A DNA stretch of 59,995 nucleotides, taken from NCBI GenBank assembly GCA_034111875.1, contig JAWUWK010000020.1:1-59995 (forward strand). The letters are read 5' to 3'. Positions 1 to 8,616 of the stretch are shown here, piece after piece (the stretch's first letter is position 1; each line of letters begins with the position of its first letter). The position numbers were made by a program, and so were the translations under genes. The notes beneath the pieces were generated by a model. That model made no database searches, was not told the DNA's origin, and was given only the letters and a program-made list of their open reading frames with translations. This DNA comes from Rs1 sp034111875. Its GTDB lineage: Bacteria; Pseudomonadota; Gammaproteobacteria; Pseudomonadales; Balneatricaceae.

Positions 1-84
1 GCCAAGGTCTCCCTCAGACATTGAGCAACACGGCGGTTAATCGCCAAGGTCTCCCTCAGACATTGAGCACCACGGCGGTTAATC
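1..84 (+). repeat. 42-bp direct tandem repeat inside the FliK-like gene
   Basis: Two adjacent 42-bp copies (1-42 and 43-84) differ at one base (A at 29, C at 71). Each encodes 14 residues of the form QGLPQTLSxTAVN plus Arg/Gln, so the reading frame is kept. The array may extend left of the window. Confidence 0.95.
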
Positions 85-1136
85 AAACAACGACAGCCAT
101 ACAGAACCTTCAACTCAACGCAGTTTCACCTCAACAGACAAATATTAAAATTGATGTGGCTGGCCGCGTCATATCATTACAAGCACCCGCGAATTTACCA
201 CCGTTACAAAATTTACAAATAGTGCGCCTCGAAGGTACTCAAGCAAATATTCAATGGCAGCAACCTAACCAACCATCTACTGTGAATTTTTCAACTAGCT
301 TACTCAGCCCAAAGCAAGTGCAATTAGTTGAGCAGAATTTACGCCAAGCTCTGCCTCAGCAAATCCCTATCGCAGATGGCATCAACCAGCTGGTTGCTCA
401 GTCAGTACAAATTGCGAATGCAGCGACTACTAATATTCCCATAGATAAAATTGCATTAAGTATCATGCAGCTATTTGGAGTAAAGCCCGGCTCTGCTAAC
501 AGCAGCTCAATCATCAAACGCAATATTCAACAAGGTGGCATTTTTACTGAGAGTAAAATAACGAGTCAAGGACAACCTCAACAAGGTGATATGAAAAACT
601 TTTTAGCTAAAGTCAACAAGGTCGCCGAGAAACTTCCAGGCGAGCAGAGAGAGATGCTGTTGAACACCACTGACCGAATGTTAGCAAGAATTACCGCAAG
701 CCAACTTACCCATGTGCAACAACAACAGCAAAATGCAAAAGCAGAAATCAGTAACGAGCGCTCATTCCAAATAGATATTCCAGTACAACATAACGAAAAA
801 CTGGATAACGTTAACATGGAAATCAAACAGCGCAAGCATCTTAATGAAGAGGGCGATTACATTTCAATCTGGAGTGTGAAGCTACACTTCGATCTTGAAC
901 AGCGTGGAGAAGTAGACGTCGAAGTGGCACTTAACCCCAGCGATAACTCTCTCTCAACTACTTTTCTTTGCTCTCAATTAAGCACCGTACATGAACTGGA
1001 TAGGCGCATGCAGAGCTTTAGACAACAACTACATCAGCAAGGATTTGAAATAAATACTTTACATTGTTCTCAAGGGTCACAAGCGGCAACAGCGAATAAC
1101 AGCATTAACAAACGCATTATCGATATACGCACATGA
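1..1136 (+). CDS. FliK-like hook-length control domain protein (5' partial)
   Basis: The reading frame is open from base 3, so the true start lies upstream of the window; a TTG at 21 is only an internal codon inside the repeat. The visible part is about 377 residues. The N-terminal two thirds is Gln/Asn/Ala-rich and low complexity. The C-terminal ~120 residues match the FliK C-terminal (Flg_hook) fold, with the pattern WSVKLHFDLEQRGEVDVEV followed by a helical LDRRMQSFRQQLHQQGFEI segment. The stop overlaps the start of the next gene by 4 bp, so the two are translationally coupled. The next gene resembles the FlhB C-terminal domain. Such FliK-like plus FlhB-like (YlqG/YlqH-type) pairs are known outside the main flagellar operon. 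A true fliK lies at 43301-45553, so this is a paralogue; its substrate is unknown. Confidence 0.8.
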   Translation, partial: QGLPQTLSNTAVNRQGLPQTLSTTAVNQTTTAIQNLQLNAVSPQQTNIKIDVAGRVISLQAPANLPPLQNLQIVRLEGTQANIQWQQPNQPSTVNFSTSLLSPKQVQLVEQNLRQALPQQIPIADGINQLVAQSVQIANAATTNIPIDKIALSIMQLFGVKPGSANSSSIIKRNIQQGGIFTESKITSQGQPQQGDMKNFLAKVNKVAEKLPGEQREMLLNTTDRMLARITASQLTHVQQQQQNAKAEISNERSFQIDIPVQHNEKLDNVNMEIKQRKHLNEEGDYISIWSVKLHFDLEQRGEVDVEVALNPSDNSLSTTFLCSQLSTVHELDRRMQSFRQQLHQQGFEINTLHCSQGSQAATANNSINKRIIDIRT

Positions 1137-1405
1137 AGAAACCAATCAATAAACCAGACTCCGCGATTGCTCTTAAGTACGACATCCAAGACGGGGGTGT
1201 CCCCACCGTTGTCGCTAAAGGCCATGGCGATATAGCCGAGAAAATAATCCAGCTAGCGCAGGAAAATAAAGTTCACATCCATGAGAACCCTGAGCTCTTA
1301 GAAATCCTTATACGCCTTGAAATTGGCGATGAAATTCCCGAAGCGTTGTACCGTGCTATCGCAGAAGTCATCGCTTTTACTTACGAATTAAAAACTAACA
1401 GCTAA
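1133..1405 (+). CDS. FlhB/EscU C-terminal-like export switch protein (FlhX/YlqH type)
   Basis: This 90-residue soluble protein resembles only the cytoplasmic C-terminal domain of FlhB/YscU: ALKYDIQDGGVPTVVAKG near the N-terminus, then IHENPELLEILIRLEIGDEI and a C-terminal ALYRAIAEVIAFTYEL helix. It has no membrane segments, and the NPTH autocleavage motif present in flhB at 37337-38476 is absent. The ATG overlaps the stop of the FliK-like gene (ATGA). In other bacteria such stand-alone domains are thought to substitute for, or modulate, the FlhB specificity switch in flagellar export. Family assignment is firm; the role here is inferred. Confidence 0.85.
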   Translation: MKKPINKPDSAIALKYDIQDGGVPTVVAKGHGDIAEKIIQLAQENKVHIHENPELLEILIRLEIGDEIPEALYRAIAEVIAFTYELKTNS

Positions 1406-1417
1406 TACTTATTGTCA

Positions 1418-1984
1418 CTATTTTAGAGCCTCTGCATTTAGGGCGTCTTCTATTTCTTTTTCTGAAAGAGTATCTAATTGCTCAGTCCATTTAAGGTCTA
1501 TCTCCTGCATGGTCGTATCGTGCTCCATGCGCAATTGACGTCTTAATTTCGCCGCGACAAATCGCGCTTTGGTTTTAGGGTTATCGAGTTGTAATTGCGG
1601 TACTTCTACTGGTCTGCCGTCATCACCGACCGCTACCATAGTAAAATAACAGCTGTTAGTATGGCGTGTTTGCCGTGAGTGAATATCTTCAGCTACCGCT
1701 TTTATGCCCACTTCCATCGTCGAGCGCCCAACGTAATTTACCTGAGCATAAAAGGTGACCAACTCTCCCACTTTGATCGGTTTTTTGAATTTTACCTGAT
1801 CAACAGATAAGGTCACAGCATAGTGATGACTATAATGGGTTGCACAGGCATACGCTACTTGGTCTAACAGTTTGAGGATAGATCCACCGTGCACATTGCC
1901 ACTAAAATTAGCCATTTCCGGCGTCATCAACATCGTCATCACCAAAGGTTCTGCTAGTTGTAGTTCTCTGTGTTGCTCGTCCAT
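1418..1984 (-). CDS. Acyl-CoA thioesterase, YciA/BACH hotdog family
   Basis: The 188-residue product carries a single hotdog domain (about residues 10-130) with the hallmark GNVHGGSILKLLDQVAYACA, in which the Asp is the expected catalytic residue, followed by SVDQVKFKKPIKVGELV and an RSTMEVGI strand. Family members hydrolyse short- to long-chain acyl-CoA thioesters in the cytoplasm. A charged C-terminal tail of ~55 residues extends past the domain, longer than E. coli YciA. It converges on the FlhB-like gene with a 12-bp gap. ATG start at 1984. Confidence 0.88.
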   Translation of the reverse strand: MDEQHRELQLAEPLVMTMLMTPEMANFSGNVHGGSILKLLDQVAYACATHYSHHYAVTLSVDQVKFKKPIKVGELVTFYAQVNYVGRSTMEVGIKAVAEDIHSRQTRHTNSCYFTMVAVGDDGRPVEVPQLQLDNPKTKARFVAAKLRRQLRMEHDTTMQEIDLKWTEQLDTLSEKEIEDALNAEALK

Positions 1985-2220
1985 ATATTGTCTCGCATCT
2001 ATTATTGTAGTTTTTCAACCTAAAATTAAACTCACTTGGTCTAGGCTTTCTGATGTCCTGCACGAAAAATGTAGCTAATGATAGACTATCACCAACCAGA
2101 AAGCTTTTAAGCCAAACTTCTTTAACATTCTACTTGAGGTTAGTAAGCTTGATATTATTATCAGCTATTCTCACTTAAATGCTGCCTTAAATGCGTTTGC
2201 ACTCACAAAAAGCACTGAAC

Positions 2221-2333
2221 TGAGACCTTCGCACTAAGCAGCGAGAGAAGATACCGAGTTTAAACTTATAAATGAGAATTTTAAGTTTTTTTAACCCCGC
2301 ATTAATGTGCGAAGTAATAATACACAGGTCTCA
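2221..2333. repeat. Interrupted inverted repeat
   Basis: TGAGACC (2221-2227) followed directly by TTCGCAC (2228-2234) is matched in inverse orientation by GTGCGAA (2307-2313) and GGTCTCA (2327-2333). The right arm is split by a 13-nt insertion (2314-2326). The loop is 72 nt. It could be a decayed structured element or a small mobile remnant; no function is assigned. Confidence 0.6.
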
Positions 2334-2472
2334 ACTTCTTTTATCTAGCCCTTTAACCTTAATTTCATTCAAATATAGGATTTCATTATTATGGATTAAA
2401 AATCAATCTAGTCACTTTGCGCAGCCAGATAAGTTTCACTAGAAAAATCAAGCATAATAGAGCTCAATCAAA

Positions 2473-2556
2473 ATTCTAGATTCTAAATTCTAAATTCTAA
2501 ATTCTAGATTCTAAATTCTAAATTCTAAATTCTAAATTCTAAATTCTAAATTCTAA
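2473..2556. repeat. 12-copy heptanucleotide tandem array (ATTCTAA)
   Basis: Twelve contiguous 7-bp units run from 2473 to 2556. Ten are ATTCTAA, and units 1 and 5 are ATTCTAG. Unit length is not a multiple of 3 and no gene crosses it. It lies about 245 bp upstream of the fdsG start. Confidence 0.97.
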
Positions 2557-2700
2557 ATCGCTTACTAGGTATAGCCCAAAAAGCATACAAATCATAAGAT
2601 TATTTCTCGGCATCAGTATATCCAGGGTTTTAGGTGATTATTTTCTCTCATAAAAATCTCAACAACTTGAGATAAAACATATATGCACACATTTTCATAT

Positions 2701-2733
2701 TTGACGAAAGCTCGAATAATGCTAGATTCTAGC
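2701..2733 (+). promoter_or_regulatory. Candidate sigma-70 promoter and palindromic operator for fdsGBACD
   Basis: TTGACG (2701-2706) and TAGATT (2723-2728) are separated by 16 bp. The -10 lies inside a perfect palindrome, GCTAGA and TCTAGC around a central T (2721-2733), where a repressor could occlude RNA polymerase. This is inferred from sequence only; the -10 matches consensus at four of six positions. Confidence 0.3.
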
Positions 2734-2799
2734 TACAATAAGGGTCTAAAATAATCCATATATGCAATTTAGTTCATATAATAATCATCAGGTGAGTTT

Positions 2800-3291
2800 A
2801 TGGATGCCACATCCGTGAGAGCAAACGAAAAAATACTAACGATAATTACCCCTTTAAAAGACAAACCCGGAGCGCTACTGCCAATATTACACGCTGTTCA
2901 AGACGAATTCGGCTACATTCCGTCAGCCGCCATCAGCTTAATTGCTTCAGCTTTACAACAAACATCGGCTGAAATACATGGCGTGATTAGCTTCTACCGC
3001 CATTTTCACACGCAAAAATCAGGCAGCTATCGAGTAGAAATTTGTCGAGCAGAAGCCTGCCAGTCGAGGGGCAGCAGAATCTTAGAGAGTCACGCAAAAC
3101 AAAAACTCAGCATTGATTATCACCAGACAACTGCTGATAGAAATATCACTTTAGACCCTGTCTATTGCCTTGGTAATTGTGCTTGCGGTCCTAATATCCG
3201 TATAGGCAATGACATTATCGGCCAAGTTAATGTCGATAAATTTGATCGCGTCGTTGACGAACTCTGCACCAGTAAAGTGCAAATTCAATAG
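2800..3291 (+). CDS. fdsG: NAD-dependent formate dehydrogenase gamma subunit
   Basis: A 163-residue NuoE-like (24-kDa) subunit that carries one [2Fe-2S] cluster in a thioredoxin fold. The four ligand cysteines are visible as CRAEAC and CLGNC, the latter followed by ACGPN. In the FdsABG diaphorase module it relays electrons together with the NuoF-like FdsB to NAD+. An AGGTGA ribosome site sits 4-5 nt before the ATG. First gene of a five-gene operon; 9 bp separate it from fdsB. Confidence 0.93.
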   Translation: MDATSVRANEKILTIITPLKDKPGALLPILHAVQDEFGYIPSAAISLIASALQQTSAEIHGVISFYRHFHTQKSGSYRVEICRAEACQSRGSRILESHAKQKLSIDYHQTTADRNITLDPVYCLGNCACGPNIRIGNDIIGQVNVDKFDRVVDELCTSKVQIQ

Positions 3292-3300
3292 GTATTTAAA

Positions 3301-4908
3301 ATGACCAGTACAATCTATATTCCAAGAGATACCACCACACTCTCTTTGGATGGCGAACAAGTGGCCGCTAATATCAGTAAAAATGCAGCTGAATCAATAC
3401 AAGATATAAGATTAGTTCGCAATGGCTCTAGAGGTGTTTTTTGGTTAGAGCCCCTAGTCGAAGTAGCGACGGATAAAGGCAGAATTGCCTTTGGCCCAGT
3501 TAAACCTGAAGATATAGATAGCTTATTCGCCGCAGATTTTGCCAATGCCTGCTTCGATACTCTTAGTGCGCAACAACATCCTCTGTATTTAGGACTTACT
3601 GAAGAAATCCCCTACTTAAAAAAACAACAGCGATTAAGTTTTGCTAGAGCCGGCATTATTGATCCGACAGATATAGACGATTATATCGCTCACGACGGTT
3701 TTAAGGGGTTAGCCAAGGCGATGCAATTGAGTAATCAAAAAATTGTCGATGAAATCAGCGCGTCAGGCTTGCGCGGCAGAGGAGGAGCGGCCTTCCCCAC
3801 CGGTATTAAATGGCAGACGGTATTGAACTGCCCTGCGCAACAGAAATACATTGTCTGTAATGCAGACGAAGGTGATTCAGGTACATTTGCCGACAGGCTG
3901 ATGATGGAAGCTGACCCCTTAATGTTAATTGAAGGTATGATTATTGCTGGATTAGCTGTCGGCGCTAATCAAGGTTATATCTACTTGCGCTCTGAATACC
4001 CACAAGCCCATATTATTCTTAACGAGGCACTCAACAACGCCTACGCCAGAAATTTCTTAGGGAATAATATTTGTGGATCGAGCAAAGCCTTCAATCTAGA
4101 AGTGCGACTCGGTGCCGGCGCTTATATTTGTGGAGAGGAAACCTCTCTGCTTGAAAGTTTAGAAGGCAAACGCGGACTCGTCAGATCCAAACCTCCACTG
4201 CCTGCAATAGAAGGTTTATTTGGCCAACCTACAGTGGTAAATAATGTTCTTTCCCTCGCGGCGGTGGCGCATATCTTGGCGGATGGCGCAAAAGTCTATG
4301 CCGATTTTGGCGTAGGTCGCTCTAAGGGAACATTGCCTTTTCAAATTGCCGGCAATGTTAACTGTGGTGGATTGGTTGAACTTGCGTTTGGTACGACACT
4401 CAAAGATTTAATAGACGATTTTGCCCAAGGTACTGTTACAGGTAGGCCAATGCAGAGTATTCAAGTAGGTGGGCCATTAGGCGCATACTTAACCCCAGAC
4501 CAATGGGACACTCCCTTAGACTACGAAGCATTTTCGGCTATAGGTGCAGTATTGGGACATGGCGGTATCGTCGTTTTTGATGATAGCGTTGATCTAGCTC
4601 AGCAAGCTAGCTTTTCAATGGAATTTTGTGTCGAGGAATCCTGCGGTAAATGCACGCCTTGCCGCATTGGTTCTGTGCGAGGCAGCGAAGTGATAGAGAA
4701 AATTCGCCGGGGAGACAATGTCACTGACAATTTAATTTTGCTGGATGATCTTTGCGAAACCATGATTGATATGTCCCTTTGCGCAATGGGAGGCATGACA
4801 CCTATCCCAGTGCAAAGTGCTATGCGAGCTTATCGAGTGCAGCTAAACGATCAGAATTTATCTACGCCAACCCACGCTGAACAACATCAATCAAAAGGAG
4901 GTGTATAA
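3301..4908 (+). CDS. fdsB: NAD-dependent formate dehydrogenase beta subunit (NuoF-like, FMN/NADH)
   Basis: The 535-residue cytoplasmic subunit transfers electrons through FMN to NAD+. It shows an N-terminal ~80-residue thioredoxin-like stretch without cluster cysteines, then the FMN site LRGRGGAAFPTGIKW, the NADH-binding GAGAYICGEETSLLESLEG segment and the C-terminal [4Fe-4S] site ESCGKCTPCRIG with a fourth Cys in MSLCAMGG. The order matches FdsB of Cupriavidus and Rhodobacter and the NuoF subunit of complex I. The stop is 2 bp before fdsA, and its last codons contain the fdsA ribosome site. Confidence 0.94.
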   Translation: MTSTIYIPRDTTTLSLDGEQVAANISKNAAESIQDIRLVRNGSRGVFWLEPLVEVATDKGRIAFGPVKPEDIDSLFAADFANACFDTLSAQQHPLYLGLTEEIPYLKKQQRLSFARAGIIDPTDIDDYIAHDGFKGLAKAMQLSNQKIVDEISASGLRGRGGAAFPTGIKWQTVLNCPAQQKYIVCNADEGDSGTFADRLMMEADPLMLIEGMIIAGLAVGANQGYIYLRSEYPQAHIILNEALNNAYARNFLGNNICGSSKAFNLEVRLGAGAYICGEETSLLESLEGKRGLVRSKPPLPAIEGLFGQPTVVNNVLSLAAVAHILADGAKVYADFGVGRSKGTLPFQIAGNVNCGGLVELAFGTTLKDLIDDFAQGTVTGRPMQSIQVGGPLGAYLTPDQWDTPLDYEAFSAIGAVLGHGGIVVFDDSVDLAQQASFSMEFCVEESCGKCTPCRIGSVRGSEVIEKIRRGDNVTDNLILLDDLCETMIDMSLCAMGGMTPIPVQSAMRAYRVQLNDQNLSTPTHAEQHQSKGGV

Positions 4909-4910
4909 TT

Positions 4911-7769
4911 ATGTTGCAATTTTTTGAACCCAGTAAAGACCTAGGTACACCTGCCATCCTATCCGAAACCATGATTACTCTTGAAGTAGACGGGGTAACT
5001 ATTTCGGTAGCAGAAGGTACTTCGGTGATGCGTGCTGCGGCACTGCTCGATATTAATATTCCTAAGCTCTGCGCCACCGATAGTTTAGAAGCGTTTGGGT
5101 CTTGTCGCTTGTGTGCTGTGCAGATTGAAGGTCGACGCGGTTATCCTGCCTCCTGTACTACCCCTGTCAACGAGGGAATGCAAGTGACAACGCAAAACCC
5201 TAAGTTAGCCAAACTGCGCCGTAATGTAATGGAACTATACATTTCTGACCATCCGTTAGATTGCCTGACCTGCCCCGCAAACGGCGATTGTGAACTACAA
5301 GATATGGCCGGCGCGGTTGGCTTGCGAGAGGTCCGCTATGGTTTTGAAGGTGAGAACCACTTAACCGCTGAGAAAGATCATTCCAACCCCTATTTTAGTT
5401 TTGACCCCAGTAAATGCATTGTCTGTTCACGATGTGTTCGCGCCTGCGAGGAAGTGCAAGGTACTTTTGCGTTAACCATCGATGGACGAGGTTTCGAGTC
5501 AAAAGTGGCCGCGGGTCAAAATCAAGACTTCATCGATTCGGATTGTGTTTCTTGTGGCGCTTGTGTTCAAGCTTGTCCCACTTCCACCCTAATGGAAAAA
5601 TCAGTTATTGAGCAGGGTCAACCTGAGCATTCTATCGTCACTACTTGTGCATATTGCGGTGTTGGTTGTTCATTTGAAGCGCAAATGAAAGGCGATAAGG
5701 TCATTCGCATGGTGCCTTACAAAGGTGGTAAAGCGAACCAAGGGCACTCTTGTGTCAAAGGCCGTTTTGCGTTCGGTTACGCAACTCACGGCGACCGTAT
5801 TAAAGAGCCGATGATACGTGACAGTATCGACCAGCCTTGGCGGACCGTTAGCTGGCGGCAAGCATTTGAATTCTCAGCCGCTAAAATTCATAAAATTCAA
5901 GCGCTACATGGACGAGAAAGTGTCGGCGGCATTACCTCATCACGCTGCACCAACGAGGAAACCTTTTTGGTACAAAAGCTAATTCGGACCGCTTTTGGCA
6001 ATAACAATACCGACACTTGCGCTCGTGTCTGCCACAGCCCTACAGGTTTTGGTCTAAAAACAACCTTAGGCGAATCAGCGGGAACCCAAACCTTCGAATC
6101 CATAAGAAAAGCAGACAGCATTGTGGTGATTGGTGCCAATCCAACGGATGCCCACCCTGTGTTCGGCTCATTAATGCGCCGTCGTTTGCGTGAGGGAGCG
6201 AACTTAGTCGTCATAGATCCTAGAGGTATAGACTTACTGAAAACTCCGCATCTAAAAGAGGCCATTCACTTACAACTTCGCCCTGGCACCAATGTCGCGC
6301 TGATAAATGCCTTGGCCAATGTCATCATGACTGGTAACTTACAAGATGATAGCTTTATTGCAGAGCGCTGTGATTTAGAGGCTTTCTCGAATTGGAAAGA
6401 CTTTATTTGCGAAGCGCGTAACTCCCCCGAAGCCTCTCAAACAATCACCGGTGTTGATCCAGTATTGGTTCGCAAAGCTGCACACATGTACGCGCAGGCA
6501 GTAAATGGCGCTATCTTCTATGGCCTAGGTGTGACCGAGCACTCTCAGGGCTCGACTATGGTTATGGGTATCGCTAACTTGGCGCTTGCAACAGGTAATT
6601 TAGGCAGAGAAGGTGTGGGTGTCAATCCATTGCGCGGGCAAAATAATGTACAGGGCTCTTGTGATATGGGCTCTTTCCCACATGAACTGCCAGGTTATCA
6701 ACATGTCGGAGTTAAATCTGTTAGAGATAAATTTGAGCAGGCGTGGAATGTAAAAATAGATCATGAGCCGGGTTTGAGAATTCCCAATATGTTCGATGCA
6801 GCTATTAACGGCACGTTCAAAGGTCTGTATGTACAAGGTGAGGATATCGCCCAATCTGATCCTAATACCCACCATGTAGAGAAAGCATTAAAGTCTTTGG
6901 ATTGCTTAATCGTTCAAGATATTTTTTTAAATGAAACCGCTAAGTATGCTCACGTGTTATTACCAGGCTCTACTTTCTTAGAAAAAGACGGTACTTTTAC
7001 CAATGCAGAGCGGCGTATAAACCGAGTGCGTAAAGTAATGCCTCCTCTAGCGGGCCTAGCAGATTGGGAAGTTACACTAGGTTTATCTAAAGCCTTAGGC
7101 TATGAGATGCACTATAATCACCCAAGTGAAATCATGGATGAAATAGCGCTGCTAACGCCGACCTTTACCGGCGTTAGCTATGACAAGCTGGAAGAGCTGG
7201 GGAGTATCCAATGGCCCTGTAATGACGCTAATCCTCAAGGAACGCCAACTATGCATGTAGTAGACTTTCCAATTGGCAAAGGTAACTTTGCTATTACTGA
7301 ATTCATTGCCACTCAAGAGCGCAGTACAAGGCGTCTGCCTCTGCTACTAACCACCGGCAGAATCTTGTCACAATACAATGTAGGCGCACAGACTCGACGC
7401 ACCGAAAACATGACTTGGCACGCTGAAGATGTATTGGATTTACATCCCCACGATGCCCAAGAGCGCGGTATTGTCGACGGTGACTGGGTAGGTATTACCA
7501 GTCGCGCTGGTAATACCGTTCTGCGCGCTAAAGTGAGCACTCGTATGCAACCTGGCGTAGTTTATACCACTTTCCACCACCCTGGCAGTGGCGCGAATGT
7601 AATCACAACCGATAATTCGGACTGGGCGACCAACTGCCCTGAATATAAAGTGACCGCCGTTCAAGTGGAGAAAGTAACGCAACCGTCCACTTGGCAAAAA
7701 GAATTTGTCGCTTTCGACAAAAAGCAGCAACAATTTTTACGCACTAAAAAATCAGTCGATGCACATTAA
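4911..7769 (+). CDS. fdsA: NAD-dependent formate dehydrogenase alpha subunit (Mo-bis-MGD catalytic)
   Basis: The 952-residue catalytic subunit oxidises formate to CO2. Domains in order: an N-terminal [2Fe-2S] domain (Cys 54, 65, 68, 82), a His/Cys [4Fe-4S] segment, two ferredoxin-type [4Fe-4S] clusters (CIVCSRCVRAC and CVSCGACVQAC), an Fe4S4-MGD motif (CAYCGVGC), the molybdopterin domain and a C-terminal MoCo dinucleotide-binding domain. The metal ligand is a cysteine, Cys374 in CARVCHSPTG, so this is not a selenoprotein. A strong AGGAGG at 4896-4901 nine bases before the ATG supports this start over the internal Met at residue 21. Length matches the FdsA family (~950-960). Confidence 0.96.
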   Translation: MLQFFEPSKDLGTPAILSETMITLEVDGVTISVAEGTSVMRAAALLDINIPKLCATDSLEAFGSCRLCAVQIEGRRGYPASCTTPVNEGMQVTTQNPKLAKLRRNVMELYISDHPLDCLTCPANGDCELQDMAGAVGLREVRYGFEGENHLTAEKDHSNPYFSFDPSKCIVCSRCVRACEEVQGTFALTIDGRGFESKVAAGQNQDFIDSDCVSCGACVQACPTSTLMEKSVIEQGQPEHSIVTTCAYCGVGCSFEAQMKGDKVIRMVPYKGGKANQGHSCVKGRFAFGYATHGDRIKEPMIRDSIDQPWRTVSWRQAFEFSAAKIHKIQALHGRESVGGITSSRCTNEETFLVQKLIRTAFGNNNTDTCARVCHSPTGFGLKTTLGESAGTQTFESIRKADSIVVIGANPTDAHPVFGSLMRRRLREGANLVVIDPRGIDLLKTPHLKEAIHLQLRPGTNVALINALANVIMTGNLQDDSFIAERCDLEAFSNWKDFICEARNSPEASQTITGVDPVLVRKAAHMYAQAVNGAIFYGLGVTEHSQGSTMVMGIANLALATGNLGREGVGVNPLRGQNNVQGSCDMGSFPHELPGYQHVGVKSVRDKFEQAWNVKIDHEPGLRIPNMFDAAINGTFKGLYVQGEDIAQSDPNTHHVEKALKSLDCLIVQDIFLNETAKYAHVLLPGSTFLEKDGTFTNAERRINRVRKVMPPLAGLADWEVTLGLSKALGYEMHYNHPSEIMDEIALLTPTFTGVSYDKLEELGSIQWPCNDANPQGTPTMHVVDFPIGKGNFAITEFIATQERSTRRLPLLLTTGRILSQYNVGAQTRRTENMTWHAEDVLDLHPHDAQERGIVDGDWVGITSRAGNTVLRAKVSTRMQPGVVYTTFHHPGSGANVITTDNSDWATNCPEYKVTAVQVEKVTQPSTWQKEFVAFDKKQQQFLRTKKSVDAH

Positions 7770-7780
7770 GGAAAACTGGC

Positions 7781-8599
7781 ATGACGCCTACGGTATCTAA
7801 TAGCCACAACAATACAGGCTATACAAGTGTTGAAACCCAGCAGTGGCGAAACCAAGAATTGCGGCTACAATGGGACAACGTGGTCGAAGAGATCCCTGTG
7901 GCGCTTGTTTTCAATGGTGTTAGTCATGCCGTGATGATGACAACCCCCTGCGACTTAGAAGACTTTGCGATTGGTTTTAGCATCACCGAATCTATTGTTG
8001 AGGATCTACATCAGATTTATGACCTACAGCTTAGCGAGCACGAGCATGGTTATGAAGCAGCACTGCAAATTAGCAGTCAGAAAATGCAGGCACTAAAACA
8101 GCGCAAGCGCAATTTGACCGGTAATACTGGCTGTGGTCTGTGCGGAGTTGACTCACTAGCGGCGGCGATTCGCTCAGGTAAAAAAGTCAAACCAGCGGCG
8201 TTACCGAGTAGTGATGCGATTCAAAAAGCCGTTGAATCACTCTCATCTTGGCAGCGCATTCAGCAACAGACAGGTGCCTGTCATGCGGCTGTCTGGTGCA
8301 ATTATCTGGGCGACAAAGTCATGCTTAGAGAAGACGTTGGACGACACAATGCTTTGGATAAGCTGGTGGGTGCTATGGTTCAAGCCGAGATCAGTAGCGA
8401 TAGCGGATTTGTACTGATTTCCAGTAGAGCTAGTTATGAGATGATCCACAAGGCAAGTTTTTTACAATGCGCTAACCTAGTGGCCATTTCAGCACCTACC
8501 TCTCTGGCTATTTCACAGGCAAAGCAGCTTAATATCAATTTGATCGGCTTCGCTAGAAATGGCAAGCATAATTTGTATACTGCTCCAATAATCTGCTAA
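7781..8599 (+). CDS. fdhD: Formate dehydrogenase accessory sulfurtransferase FdhD/FdsC
   Basis: The 272-residue FdhD-family protein passes sulfur from a cysteine desulfurase to the bis-MGD cofactor, a step required for formate dehydrogenase activity. The conserved Cys pair appears as GCGLCG near residue 120, and the family segments LREDVGRHNALDKLVG and ISSRASYEMIHKA are intact. It starts 11 bp after fdsA and is followed 17 bp later by fdsD, the order expected in fds operons, where the gene is also called fdsC. Confidence 0.94.
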   Translation: MTPTVSNSHNNTGYTSVETQQWRNQELRLQWDNVVEEIPVALVFNGVSHAVMMTTPCDLEDFAIGFSITESIVEDLHQIYDLQLSEHEHGYEAALQISSQKMQALKQRKRNLTGNTGCGLCGVDSLAAAIRSGKKVKPAALPSSDAIQKAVESLSSWQRIQQQTGACHAAVWCNYLGDKVMLREDVGRHNALDKLVGAMVQAEISSDSGFVLISSRASYEMIHKASFLQCANLVAISAPTSLAISQAKQLNINLIGFARNGKHNLYTAPIIC

Positions 8600-8616
8600 A
8601 AACCGGATAAAAACAT

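Larger units (their letters stand above)
1985..2799. other. Long intergenic region upstream of the formate dehydrogenase operon
   Basis: About 815 bp of AT-rich DNA with no convincing gene. It holds an interrupted inverted repeat (2221-2333), a 12-copy heptamer array (2473-2556), a candidate sigma-70 promoter and a short palindrome at 2721-2733. No LysR-type regulator (FdsR), which often sits upstream of fds operons, is present. Confidence 0.7.

Noticed and set aside
2473..2556. Heptamer array as a CRISPR or iteron origin
   Set aside because: Units are contiguous with no spacers, so not CRISPR. No DnaA boxes, rep gene or AT-rich unwinding pattern supports an origin.
6000..6060. Selenocysteine site in FdsA
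   Set aside because: The metal-ligand position is a plain Cys codon (TGC) in CARVCHSPTG; no in-frame TGA or SECIS-like hairpin is needed.
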